Source: Actinomyces sp. HMSC035G02
GTDB lineage: Bacteria > Actinomycetota > Actinomycetes > Actinomycetales > Actinomycetaceae
Direction of reading: 5' to 3'
Length of the DNA: 37,882 bases
Assembly: GCA_001838165.1 (NCBI GenBank)
Contig: KV835891.1
Location: 66,259-104,140 of the forward strand
The notes beneath the pieces are model-generated. The model ran no database searches, had not been told where the DNA came from, and worked only from the letters and a program-made list of their open reading frames with translations. The translations under genes and the position numbers were made by a program. Shown here one piece after another: positions 1-6,948 of this stretch (position 1 is its first letter; each line of letters opens with the position of its first letter).

Positions 1-57
1 TCTGGTGTGCCCGGCCAGGCCCCGCCGCCGCCCATGGGCACTGCAGTTGATGCTCAC

Positions 58-172
58 AAATTTCGCACGTAATTCCCCTGTGACTCTTTCAAATCTTGAA
101 TGCGCCTCGTTGGAATTGCAACGTTTTCAGCGTTTGTTGAAACTTCCTTCAAACGAATTACGTGCAACTTTT
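58..172. repeat. ~115-bp element with terminal inverted repeats, copy 1
   Basis: The left end (58-75) and the reverse complement of the right end (155-172) agree at 15 of 18 positions, including 11 consecutive bases, GCACGTAATTC. The interior shares blocks with the element at 685-797, such as TTTCAAATsTTGAA and a GTTGrAATT..CGTTTT stretch. Size and ends resemble a miniature inverted-repeat element. No clear target duplication is visible at this copy. Bases 173-296, to its right, show nothing I can name. Confidence 0.6.
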
Positions 173-296
173 CCGGGGCTTGCTGTCTACCAGGACCCAT
201 GGCAACCGGTGGGGGCGATCGTTCGTCCCGGTCCTCGTTATCGTCGTGCCATCCCGATGTGCCTGGGAGCCATAGTTGGGGTGTTCGTACATCGCT

Positions 297-364
297 ATGA
301 AACCGACAGCACCTTTGCTAGCACTTCCTTGCAGCGGAATGAAACCGTCATCGCCTTTGCGAGC
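297..364. repeat. 26-bp imperfect direct repeat
   Basis: Positions 297-322 and 339-364 agree at 22 of 26 positions; both begin ATGAAACCG and share CCTTTGC. They lie 42 bp apart start to start. The surrounding bases 173-442 contain no convincing gene. Function unknown. Confidence 0.5.
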
Positions 365-442
365 GATGAAAGGCCATTTTTGGGGCATTTCGACCCTGCA
401 AAGGTGTTGGCGGTTTCAAAGCCCCCGTCATCGCGTCCTGTG

Positions 443-602
443 CACGAAAAAGTTCGCCCTGCTCGGCCTCGTGTGGGTGTGAGCGCGAAAAAGTTCGCCC
501 TGCACGCTCAAAACGGGCGAAAAACGCCGTTTTCAGGTGCGTTGGGCGAGTATTTTCGCGGAAGTGCTGCGGGACGGAGCGCGGTGGGCGAGTATTTTCG
601 CG
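443..602. repeat. Phased inverted-repeat array, left copy (2+2 units)
   Basis: Two direct units read roughly CGCGAAAAAGTTCGCCC (443-459 and 484-500) and are followed by two units in the opposite orientation reading GGGCGAGTATTTTCGCG (544-560 and 586-602). Neighbouring units are 41 and 42 bp apart, and the two inner unit cores start 51 bp apart (493 and 544). An imperfect A-tract palindrome (510-533) sits at the exact midpoint. The reverse complement of 37688-37720 matches 470-502 at 29 of 33 positions, so this is the same family as the array at the right end of the window. A reading frame spans the region, but the 41/42/51-bp spacing does not hold one frame, so it is treated as non-coding. 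Confidence 0.75.
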
Positions 603-684
603 GAAGAGCCGCTGAAGGCCCTCACAGTGAACGTGTCTATGTGCGTCCGCAGTCCTTGCGGCGGCCGCTCATCAGGCGGGGACC

Positions 685-797
685 AATTTCGCATGCAATT
701 CCCTTCAAGGCATTTCAAATGTTGAACTCAGATCGTTGAAATTCTGCCGTTTTGGCTACTTGTGGATGCGAGCTCTGCGGGAATTGCATGCGACTTT
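685..797. repeat. ~113-bp element with terminal inverted repeats, copy 2
   Basis: The left end (685-703) and the reverse complement of the right end (779-797) agree at 17 of 19 positions, with 15 consecutive identical bases, TCGCATGCAATTCCC. It is nearly the same length as copy 1 and shares interior blocks with it. A GGGAC pentamer lies close to each outer edge (679-683 and 800-804), but not flush with the repeats, so a target duplication is only possible. Confidence 0.65.
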
Positions 798-850
798 GAG
801 GGACGGGAGGGCTTTGTTGTGATTCCGGGCCTCATGGCGGCTTGTGATCG

Positions 851-911
851 GACGTGGCGTTGGTCCACGTCGCGGCATCCGGTGGGGCGAGGACCCCAGA
901 CGCGGTAGTCT
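851..911 (+). promoter_or_regulatory. Candidate promoter/operator of the GH13 gene
   Basis: A perfect 7-bp inverted repeat, GACGTGG/CCACGTC (851-857 and 865-871), lies upstream of a TANNNT-type -10 element, TAGTCT (906-911). The best -35 at normal spacing is weak. The dyad could be a repressor operator of the kind expected upstream of a sugar-inducible glucosidase, but no regulator gene is adjacent. Confidence 0.35.
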
Positions 912-965
912 GCGCCTAACGACAGCGGGCCGGCGTGCCCGACCTCAACGTATGGCAGGTGCTCC

Positions 966-2699
966 ATGTTCTTCTGTAACGATGCGCTGAACCCCGCAGG
1001 CAATGGCCTGGGCCCCGACGAGTGGTGGAAGGGCGCGGTCGTCTACCAGATCTACCCGCGCTCCTTCAAAGACTCCAACGGCGACGGCTTCGGAGACCTC
1101 GAGGGCATCCGCTCCAAGCTCGACTACCTGAAGTCCCTGGGCGTGGATGTCCTGTGGCTCTCACCGATCTACGCCTCCCCGCAGGCGGACAACGGCTACG
1201 ACATCGCCGACTACTACGACATCGACCCGATGTTCGGCACGCTGTCGGACTTCGATCGCCTGCTGGAGGGCGTCCACGAGCGGGGCATGCGCCTCGTCAT
1301 GGACCTGGTCGTCAACCATTCCTCGGACGAGAACCCGTGGTTCGCCCAGTCGCGCTCCTCGCGGGAGAACCCGAAGCGCGACTGGTACATCTGGCGCGAT
1401 CCTCGGCCCGGTTTCGTGGGCGGCGAGGCCGGGGCGGAGCCCAACAACTGGGGGTCCTTCTTCTCCGGCTCGGCCTGGGCGTGGGACGAGGCCACGGGCC
1501 AGTACTACCTGCACCTGTTCCACAGGAAGCAGCCCGACCTGAACTGGGACAACCCCGAGGTGCGCTCCGCCGTCTACGAGATGATGAACTGGTGGCTCGA
1601 CCGCGGCGTCGACGGCTTCCGCATGGACGTCATCAACCTGATCTCGAAGGACCCGGGCCTGCCCGACGGCATCGTCTACCCCGGACGCGTGTGGGGCGAG
1701 GGCTTCCCGCACTTCTCCGAAGGCCCGCACCTGCACGAATACTTGGCCGAGATGCGCCGCGAAGTGTTCGATGGCCGCAGCGGCACCATGACGGTCGGCG
1801 AGTGTCCCGGCGTGCGCCGCGACAACGTCCTGCTGTTCACGGACCCTGCCCGGCGTGAGCTCGACATGGTGTTCCAATTCGACCACGTCGACCTCGGCCT
1901 CGAAGCGGGGAAGTTCCACCCCCGCCCGCTGCGGCCCGGTGAGCTCGCCGATTGCCTGAGCGCCTGGCAGGAGGCGCAGGGTGAGGTCGGCTGGAACAGC
2001 CTCTACCTGGACAATCACGACCAGCCGCGCGCCGTCAGCCGCTTTGGCGACGAGGCTCACCGCTACAAGTCCGCGACGGCCCTGGCCACGGCCCTGCACC
2101 TGCTGCGCGGCACGCCCTACGTGTACCAGGGCGAGGAACTCGGCATGACGAACAGCGTCTTTGGCGGCATTGAGGACTACCGCGACGTCGAGGCCCTGCG
2201 CTACTACAACGAGGCGGTGGCATCGGGGGAGAGCCCGGAGTCCATCCTGGAGGGCCTGGCGTTCACCGGTCGTGACAACGCGCGTACCCCCGTCCAATGG
2301 GACGCGAGCGAGCACGCCGGCTTCACGGAGGGCACCCCGTGGATCGGCGTCACCCCGAACTATCGCGACATCAACGCGGCCTCCCAGGTCGGCGACCCGT
2401 CCTCCGTGTACGCCTACTACCGCGCGCTCGCGGACATCCGCCACGGCTTGCCCGTCATCGCGGTTGGCGCATACGAGCGCATCGCGACCCCCTCGCCCGC
2501 GGTCTTCGCCTACCGCCGGACCCTCGGCGAGGCCGTGGCAACTATCCTCGTCAACCTCTCCTCCGAGCCCGCGTCCCTCGGTGACGTGGCGCGTGAGGTC
2601 GGCGGGGACCTCCTCCTGGCCAACCGCGACCTGCCCGAGGAGGACCGGGGAGTCCCGGAAACCCTAGGAGAATGGGAGGCTCGAGTCTACCTCGCGTAA
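966..2699 (+). CDS. GH13 alpha-glucosidase, probably oligo-1,6-glucosidase-like
   Basis: This 577-residue cytoplasmic enzyme would release glucose from short alpha-glucosides. The GH13 start block WWKGAVVYQIYPRSF is at about residues 20-34, followed by DLVVNH. The catalytic nucleophile is D221 in DGFRMDVIN, the acid/base is E279 in TVGECPG, and the transition-state aspartate is D352 in DNHDQPR. In this family valine directly after the nucleophile (V222) goes with alpha-1,6 preference and alanine or threonine with alpha-1,4, which favours isomaltose-type substrates. Trehalose-6-phosphate hydrolase is a related alternative. Length is typical. No signal peptide is visible. The ribosome site is weak (AGGTG about 4 bp before ATG). 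It stands alone, convergent with menB across a hairpin. Confidence 0.9.
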   Translation: MFFCNDALNPAGNGLGPDEWWKGAVVYQIYPRSFKDSNGDGFGDLEGIRSKLDYLKSLGVDVLWLSPIYASPQADNGYDIADYYDIDPMFGTLSDFDRLLEGVHERGMRLVMDLVVNHSSDENPWFAQSRSSRENPKRDWYIWRDPRPGFVGGEAGAEPNNWGSFFSGSAWAWDEATGQYYLHLFHRKQPDLNWDNPEVRSAVYEMMNWWLDRGVDGFRMDVINLISKDPGLPDGIVYPGRVWGEGFPHFSEGPHLHEYLAEMRREVFDGRSGTMTVGECPGVRRDNVLLFTDPARRELDMVFQFDHVDLGLEAGKFHPRPLRPGELADCLSAWQEAQGEVGWNSLYLDNHDQPRAVSRFGDEAHRYKSATALATALHLLRGTPYVYQGEELGMTNSVFGGIEDYRDVEALRYYNEAVASGESPESILEGLAFTGRDNARTPVQWDASEHAGFTEGTPWIGVTPNYRDINAASQVGDPSSVYAYYRALADIRHGLPVIAVGAYERIATPSPAVFAYRRTLGEAVATILVNLSSEPASLGDVAREVGGDLLLANRDLPEEDRGVPETLGEWEARVYLA

Positions 2700-2707
2700 G
2701 TGACGAA

Positions 2708-2734
2708 GGCCCGGGATCGACGAGATCCCGGGCC
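2708..2734. terminator. Bidirectional hairpin between GH13 gene and menB
   Basis: Perfect 11-bp stem GGCCCGGGATC/GATCCCGGGCC with loop GACGA, just after the GH13 stop and just beyond the menB stop on the other strand. There is no clear U-run on either side. Confidence 0.7.
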
Positions 2735-2768
2735 AACGTGTTGAGGAATTCCTCGGTAGGAATCGCCC

Positions 2769-3749
2769 TCAGTAGTAGTAGGGGTAATCCTCCCAGCGGG
2801 GGGCGCGGTGCTCGAGGAAGGCGTCGCGCCCCTCCTGGGCCTCGGCCGTCATGTAGGCCATGCGCGTGGCCTCGCCCGCGAAGACCTGCTGGCCGGCCAG
2901 GCCGTCGTCGGCCAGGTTGAAGGCGAACTTGAGCATGCGGATGGCCTGCGGGGACTTTGTCGAGATGGTCGCGGCCCACTCCAGGGCGGTCTCCTCGAGC
3001 TGGGCGTGGGGGACGGCGCGGTTGATGACGCCCCAGCGCTCGGCAGTCGCAGCGTCGTAGCGCTCCGCGAGGAAGAAGATCTCGCGCGCCCGCTTGTCGC
3101 CCGCCTGGCGGGCCAGCAGCGCCGAGCCGTAGCCGGCGTCGAAGGATCCGACGTTCGCGTCGGTCTGCATGAATGCCGCGTGCTCGATGGACGCCACCGA
3201 CAGGTCCGCGACCACGTTCAGCGAATGCCCACCGCCCGCCGCCCAGCCGGGGACGGCCGCGATGACGACCTTCGGCATCGTGCGGATCAGGCGCTGGACC
3301 TCGAGGATATGTAGACGTCCGGCGCGCGCGGGGTCGATCTGCTCGCGGCGCTGCGCGGTGGCCGCCTCCGGGTCCGCTCCCTCAACTTCGTAGCGGTAGC
3401 CGTCGCGGCCTCGAACCCTCTGGTCGCCGCCGGAGCAGAAGGAGTATCCGCCGTCGCGCGCCGAGGGGCCGTTGCCCGTCAGGATGACGGCCGCGACCGA
3501 GGAGGTCTGGCGCGCGTGGTCGAGCGCGCGGTACAGCTCGTCGACGGTGCCGGGGCGGAAGGCGTTGCGGATGTCGGGGCGATCGAAGGCGATGCGCACG
3601 ACCGGCATGTCGGTGCCCTCGGGGCGGCCGTCGGCCTCGGGGCCGCGCGAGATGCCGCGGTGGTAGGTGATGTCGGCGAAGTCGAATCCCTCGACCTCGC
3701 GCCAGCGGGTCGGGTCGAAGGTGTCGGACACGAAGGGGAGAGCACTCAT
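2769..3749 (-). CDS. menB: 1,4-dihydroxy-2-naphthoyl-CoA synthase
   Basis: MenB cyclises o-succinylbenzoyl-CoA to 1,4-dihydroxy-2-naphthoyl-CoA in menaquinone synthesis. The 326-residue crotonase-fold protein carries the MenB signature FCSGGDQRVRG, the oxyanion loop WAAGGGHSLNVVADL and QTDANVGSFDAGYG, and ends with the family's RAPRWEDYPYYY tail. The aspartate in QTDA sits where bicarbonate-dependent MenB enzymes have glycine, so this is the bicarbonate-independent type, as in mycobacteria. The start is chosen at MSALPF (3749). A longer in-frame extension to 3845 lacks family similarity. No Shine-Dalgarno precedes the ATG, but a -10-like TAGAAT lies 7 bp upstream, which suggests a leaderless mRNA. 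It is divergent from menC. Confidence 0.93.
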   Translation of the reverse strand: MSALPFVSDTFDPTRWREVEGFDFADITYHRGISRGPEADGRPEGTDMPVVRIAFDRPDIRNAFRPGTVDELYRALDHARQTSSVAAVILTGNGPSARDGGYSFCSGGDQRVRGRDGYRYEVEGADPEAATAQRREQIDPARAGRLHILEVQRLIRTMPKVVIAAVPGWAAGGGHSLNVVADLSVASIEHAAFMQTDANVGSFDAGYGSALLARQAGDKRAREIFFLAERYDAATAERWGVINRAVPHAQLEETALEWAATISTKSPQAIRMLKFAFNLADDGLAGQQVFAGEATRMAYMTAEAQEGRDAFLEHRAPRWEDYPYYY

Positions 3750-3756
3750 GTGTCGG

Positions 3757-3762
3757 ATTCTA
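3757..3762 (-). promoter_or_regulatory. -10 element of menB (leaderless start)
   Basis: On the minus strand TAGAAT is followed by 7 bp and then the menB ATG, with no ribosome-binding site between. This spacing puts transcription start at or next to the A of ATG. No convincing -35 is seen. Confidence 0.4.
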
Positions 3763-4041
3763 ATCGACGAGGCAATGGCAGGCGTCGGGGCGTGCGCGCT
3801 CGAGAGGGGTGGTGGCGTTGCCGACCAGCCTAGGACGAAGGACATGCGTGGGGCTATAGGATGCGCAACCTAACCAATCGGAACAAAGGCTACTTTCTTG
3901 TAACCGTTTTATATGGCGTCTAGACACTTGAGGGTGTGTCCTGCCAGACGCGCCTACTTGCCACGTGTTCAACCGTTCCAAAGAGTCTGTCACTTTGGCG
4001 TGCTTACTGCGCAATTGGTTACAAGTTGATGTGTGCAGGAT

Positions 4042-4070
4042 TTGTCGATAGCGTGAGGTTGCGCGATAAT
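4042..4070 (+). promoter_or_regulatory. menC promoter
   Basis: A -35 TTGTCG (4042-4047), a 17-bp spacer and a -10 GATAAT (4065-4070) give a standard housekeeping promoter. Transcription would begin near 4077, leaving a 20-base leader that contains the AAGGAGG ribosome site. Confidence 0.65.
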
Positions 4071-4096
4071 ATTACCGGTAAGTAAGGAGGGTTCTT

Positions 4097-5155
4097 GTGA
4101 ACGCAGCGCAGCAACCGACGCTCATGCGCATCCCGATGCGCACGCTCAGCCGTCAAACGCGTTACGCCCTCGAAGGCGTCGACGACATCCTTGTGTACAA
4201 GGTAGCGATGACGACGCGCTTCCGCGGCGTGACTCGCCGCGAGGGGCTCCTCCTGCACGGACACGCCGGCTGGGGAGAGGCCGCGCCCTTCTGGAACTAT
4301 GACGATCTGGAGTCTTCGCGCTGGCTGGCCGCAGCCCTCGAGTCCGCTCGCCGTTTCCCGCCGGTGCCTCGACGCAAGTTCGTGCCCGTCAACGTCACGA
4401 TCCCCGTCATTTCGCCAGAGGAAGCCTACGAGCGTGTGAAGGCCTCGGGCGGCTGCGCGACCGCGAAGATCAAGGTCGCTGAGCCCGGCGTCAGCGTTGG
4501 GCGCGACTGTGCGCGCATTGCCGCAGTCGCAGACGCCCTGCGTGAGACCGTGGGTGGGCAGGCGATGATCCGCCTCGACGCCAACGGCGCGTGGGAGGTC
4601 GATCAGGCGCGCGAGGCCATCCCCGCAATGGCCGCGGCCGCCGGCGTCGTTCCCGTTGAATACGTCGAGCAGCCCTGCCTGACGGTGGATGAGCTGGCCC
4701 AGGTGCGCCGATCCGTGGACGTGCCGATCGCCGCCGACGAGTCGATCCGCCGCGCTGAGGATCCCCTGGAGGTGGCCCGCAAGGAGGCCGCCGACGTCGT
4801 CATCATCAAGGTTGCGCCCCTCGGAGGCGTGCGCGCTGCCCTGAAGGTCGCCCGCAAGAGCGGCCTCGGCGTGGTCGTGTCCTCCGCCCTCGAGACGTCC
4901 GTCGGCCTGTCGGTCGGCGTCGCCGCTGCTGCCGCCGTGCCCGGTGTGCCCCGGGCCGCTGGACTGGCCACCGCCTCGCTGCTGGTGGGCGACGTGACCC
5001 AGCCCCTGATTCCTGAACGTGGCCGTCTGCCTGTGGGTCGCCTCGAGCCGGACCAGGAGCTCATCGACCGCACCCCGGTCGACGGCGACCTCGTCTCCCG
5101 CTGGGGCATGCGCCTCGAAGGCATGGCCGAGCACCTGAGGGTGGGCTCCCGGTAG
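4097..5155 (+). CDS. menC: o-Succinylbenzoate synthase
   Basis: MenC dehydrates SHCHC to o-succinylbenzoate in menaquinone synthesis. The 352-residue enolase-superfamily protein shows the full active site: KIK lysines K124 and K126, metal ligands D161 (RLDANG), E191 (VEQP) and D214 (AADES), and catalytic K238 (VIIKV). The spacing is close to that of the E. coli enzyme (K131, K133, D161, E190, D213, K235). The start is GTG at 4097, set by a strong AAGGAGG 6 bp upstream. It is followed 9 bp later by menD, so the two are probably co-transcribed, although menD may also have its own promoter over the menC stop codon. Confidence 0.93.
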   Translation: MNAAQQPTLMRIPMRTLSRQTRYALEGVDDILVYKVAMTTRFRGVTRREGLLLHGHAGWGEAAPFWNYDDLESSRWLAAALESARRFPPVPRRKFVPVNVTIPVISPEEAYERVKASGGCATAKIKVAEPGVSVGRDCARIAAVADALRETVGGQAMIRLDANGAWEVDQAREAIPAMAAAAGVVPVEYVEQPCLTVDELAQVRRSVDVPIAADESIRRAEDPLEVARKEAADVVIIKVAPLGGVRAALKVARKSGLGVVVSSALETSVGLSVGVAAAAAVPGVPRAAGLATASLLVGDVTQPLIPERGRLPVGRLEPDQELIDRTPVDGDLVSRWGMRLEGMAEHLRVGSR

Positions 5156-5158
5156 GCT
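5153..5158 (+). promoter_or_regulatory. Possible -10 of a leaderless menD transcript
   Basis: TAGGCT starts on the menC stop codon (TAG) and lies 6 bp before the menD ATG, which has no good Shine-Dalgarno. The arrangement matches the menB and htpX starts in this window. The alternative is that menD is translated only from the menC mRNA. Confidence 0.3.
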
Positions 5159-5164
5159 GGGCGT

Positions 5165-6826
5165 ATGCCCTCCGTCGATACCGCCAGCGCTATCCTTAAG
5201 TCTCTGGATGCCCTGGGCGTCACGCACGTCCTGTACTGCCCGGGTTCGCGCTCTGCGCCCTTTGCCTACGCTCTCGAAGCGGGCTCTTTCGGCGGGGATG
5301 CGCGCGCCGTCCTGGATGAGCGCGGCGCCGGTTTCGCGGCCGTCGGCTTGGCGCGTACCGGAGCGCTGCCCGCCGTCGTCGTCACCTCCGGCACCGCCGT
5401 CGCCGAGCTGGCTCCCGCAGTCCTCGAGGCCTCGCACGCGCGTCTGCCCCTGCTGGTCCTGAGCGCCGACCGCCCCGGTGAACTGCGCGGCGTTGGAGCC
5501 TCCCAGGCGACCGATCAGTCCGGCTTCTTCGGCACGCACGTGCGCGCGAGCGTTGACCTGGAGCCGCAGGAGGCCTCGCCTTCCCTGGTGGGTCACCTCG
5601 CCCGCGCGGTCGCCGCGGCCTGCGGGGCGCCCAGCGGCGCGCCTGGCCCCGTGCAAGTCAACGTCGCCTTCCGCGATCCGCTGACCCCCGTCCGTCCCGC
5701 TTGTGACTGCGGGGACGAGGCCGGGGCTTCGTTCGTCCCTCGCCCGACCCGGGTGCTCGCTGCGCCTGCTGTGCCCGTGCCCTGGGAGGACGTGGTTGGC
5801 CTTGCTGCCGCCGGTCTGATTATCGCGGGTGAGGGGGCCTCGCCTCGCGCCCGCGAGTGGTCGGCGGCCTCGGGCTTCCCGCTGCTGGCGGAGCCGGCGT
5901 CGGGGGCGTGGAAGGGTGGGGCAGTAATACCCTTCGAGCAGTCCCTCGTGGCTTCGCCGCTCGGGAGCGAGGTCGACGCGGTCGTCGTGACCGGGCGTCC
6001 AACGCTGTCCCGCCCGATTCAGGCTCTGCTCGCGCGCCCCGATGTGCGCGTCGTCGTCGTTGACCCGCACAGTCCGTGGGTGGACATCTCAGGCAACGCA
6101 TCGGTCGTCGTCGCCGACCTCGAGCCTGCCCGCGAGCCGGTCCGCGCCGCTCAGGCAGAGTGGGCCTCTCACGTGCGCGACGCCGCTCGCGAGGCGGGCG
6201 AGCGCATCGACTCCCTGCTCGCCTCCGGCTCGGGGCGCACGATGCTTGACCTCGCGCGAAGCGTCGCCGCCTCGACGCGCGGCCCCCTCGTGCTGGGAGC
6301 CTCCAACCCCGTGCGCGCCTTCGACCTCGCCGTCCCCACGCTGGAGGGGCGCATCGTCCACTCCAACCGGGGGCAGGCCGGCATCGACGGCACCATCGCG
6401 ACCGCCGTCGGCATCGCCCTGGGTTCCGGATACGCGGGCGAGGCCTCGGCCTCCGAGGGCGAGCGCGTCACCGCGGTCATGGGCGACCTCACTGCCTGCC
6501 ATGATGCCTCCTCCCTCGCCCTGGCTTCGAGCATGCGAGCGAATCTTGACATCGTCGTCGCGGACGATCAGGGAGGCGGAATCTTCGCCACCCTTGAGCA
6601 TGGGCGCGCCACCAGCCCCGAGGCCTACGACCGGTGGTTCGGCCTCGCTCAGACGGTGGACTACGAGGCGCTCGCGGCCGCGTACGGCGTGGCCTTTGCG
6701 CGTGCCGACGCGCCTCGGGAACTTGAGTCGTTGCTCGCCGACCCTGTTGCTGGCCCTCGGCTGATTCACGCGCCCGTCGAACGCGCTGCGCACCTGTACC
6801 CGGCCATCCGCGACGTGCTCTCCTGA
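5165..6826 (+). CDS. menD: SEPHCHC synthase
   Basis: MenD is the thiamine-diphosphate enzyme that joins 2-oxoglutarate to isochorismate, the first committed step to menaquinone. At 553 residues it has the usual length. The N-terminal PYR domain has YCPGSRSAPFAYAL and the cofactor-activating E52 in LDERGAGF, then VTSGTAVAEL and SADRPGELRGVGASQ. The C-terminal cofactor-binding motif is GDLTACHD (residues 440-447) followed by ADDQGGGIF (466-474), where an asparagine-rich NNNGG is common; the D/Q substitution is a mild departure. It follows menC by 9 bp. Confidence 0.93.
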   Translation: MPSVDTASAILKSLDALGVTHVLYCPGSRSAPFAYALEAGSFGGDARAVLDERGAGFAAVGLARTGALPAVVVTSGTAVAELAPAVLEASHARLPLLVLSADRPGELRGVGASQATDQSGFFGTHVRASVDLEPQEASPSLVGHLARAVAAACGAPSGAPGPVQVNVAFRDPLTPVRPACDCGDEAGASFVPRPTRVLAAPAVPVPWEDVVGLAAAGLIIAGEGASPRAREWSAASGFPLLAEPASGAWKGGAVIPFEQSLVASPLGSEVDAVVVTGRPTLSRPIQALLARPDVRVVVVDPHSPWVDISGNASVVVADLEPAREPVRAAQAEWASHVRDAAREAGERIDSLLASGSGRTMLDLARSVAASTRGPLVLGASNPVRAFDLAVPTLEGRIVHSNRGQAGIDGTIATAVGIALGSGYAGEASASEGERVTAVMGDLTACHDASSLALASSMRANLDIVVADDQGGGIFATLEHGRATSPEAYDRWFGLAQTVDYEALAAAYGVAFARADAPRELESLLADPVAGPRLIHAPVERAAHLYPAIRDVLS

Positions 6827-6948
6827 CGGGACGCGTGTTCGCTGTGAGGTTGAACGGTTTGCAGGAAACTTCCAGGACCCTTTCAGAGGCTCTTTGAGGA
6901 AACGGCCCATACTGGTGGGCAAATAACGAACTGACACCAGAGGAAACC

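Larger units (their letters stand above)
3750..4096. other. Divergent menB/menC regulatory region
   Basis: This 347-bp gap is visibly richer in A+T than its neighbours and contains no gene. It holds the menB and menC promoter elements and several dyads: CTTGTAACC (3897-3905) opposite GGTTACAAG (4017-4025), AACCAAT (3872-3878) opposite ATTGGTT (4014-4020), AACCGTT repeated at 3902-3908 and 3971-3977, and a CGTCT/AGACG stem (3917-3921 and 3946-3950). The spaced dyads could bind a regulator or form a DNA loop; none matches a site I can name. Confidence 0.45.

Noticed and set aside
443..602. CRISPR array
   Set aside because: Units are only 17 bp, change orientation in the middle, and are few. 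Spacers are partly shared between the two arrays and no cas gene is present.
5..739. Open reading frame of 244 codons over the left intergenic region
   Set aside because: It spans two inverted-repeat elements and the phased array, has no ribosome site or recognisable domain, and the repeat spacing does not keep one frame. Its resemblance to the reverse-strand frame at 37139-37798 comes from the shared DNA repeats.
3750..3845. Extended N-terminus for MenB
   Set aside because: The extra residues are unlike the family, and the -10 element that would serve a leaderless start lies inside this stretch.
3874..3884. CCAATCGGAAC shared with the yajQ/tRNA-Tyr gap (36468-36478, opposite strand)
   Set aside because: An 11-base match between two places in 38 kb is expected by chance.
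4019..6070. Minus-strand frame of 683 codons opposite menC/menD
   Set aside because: Low-complexity Arg/Gly/His-rich translation, antisense to two well-supported enzymes.
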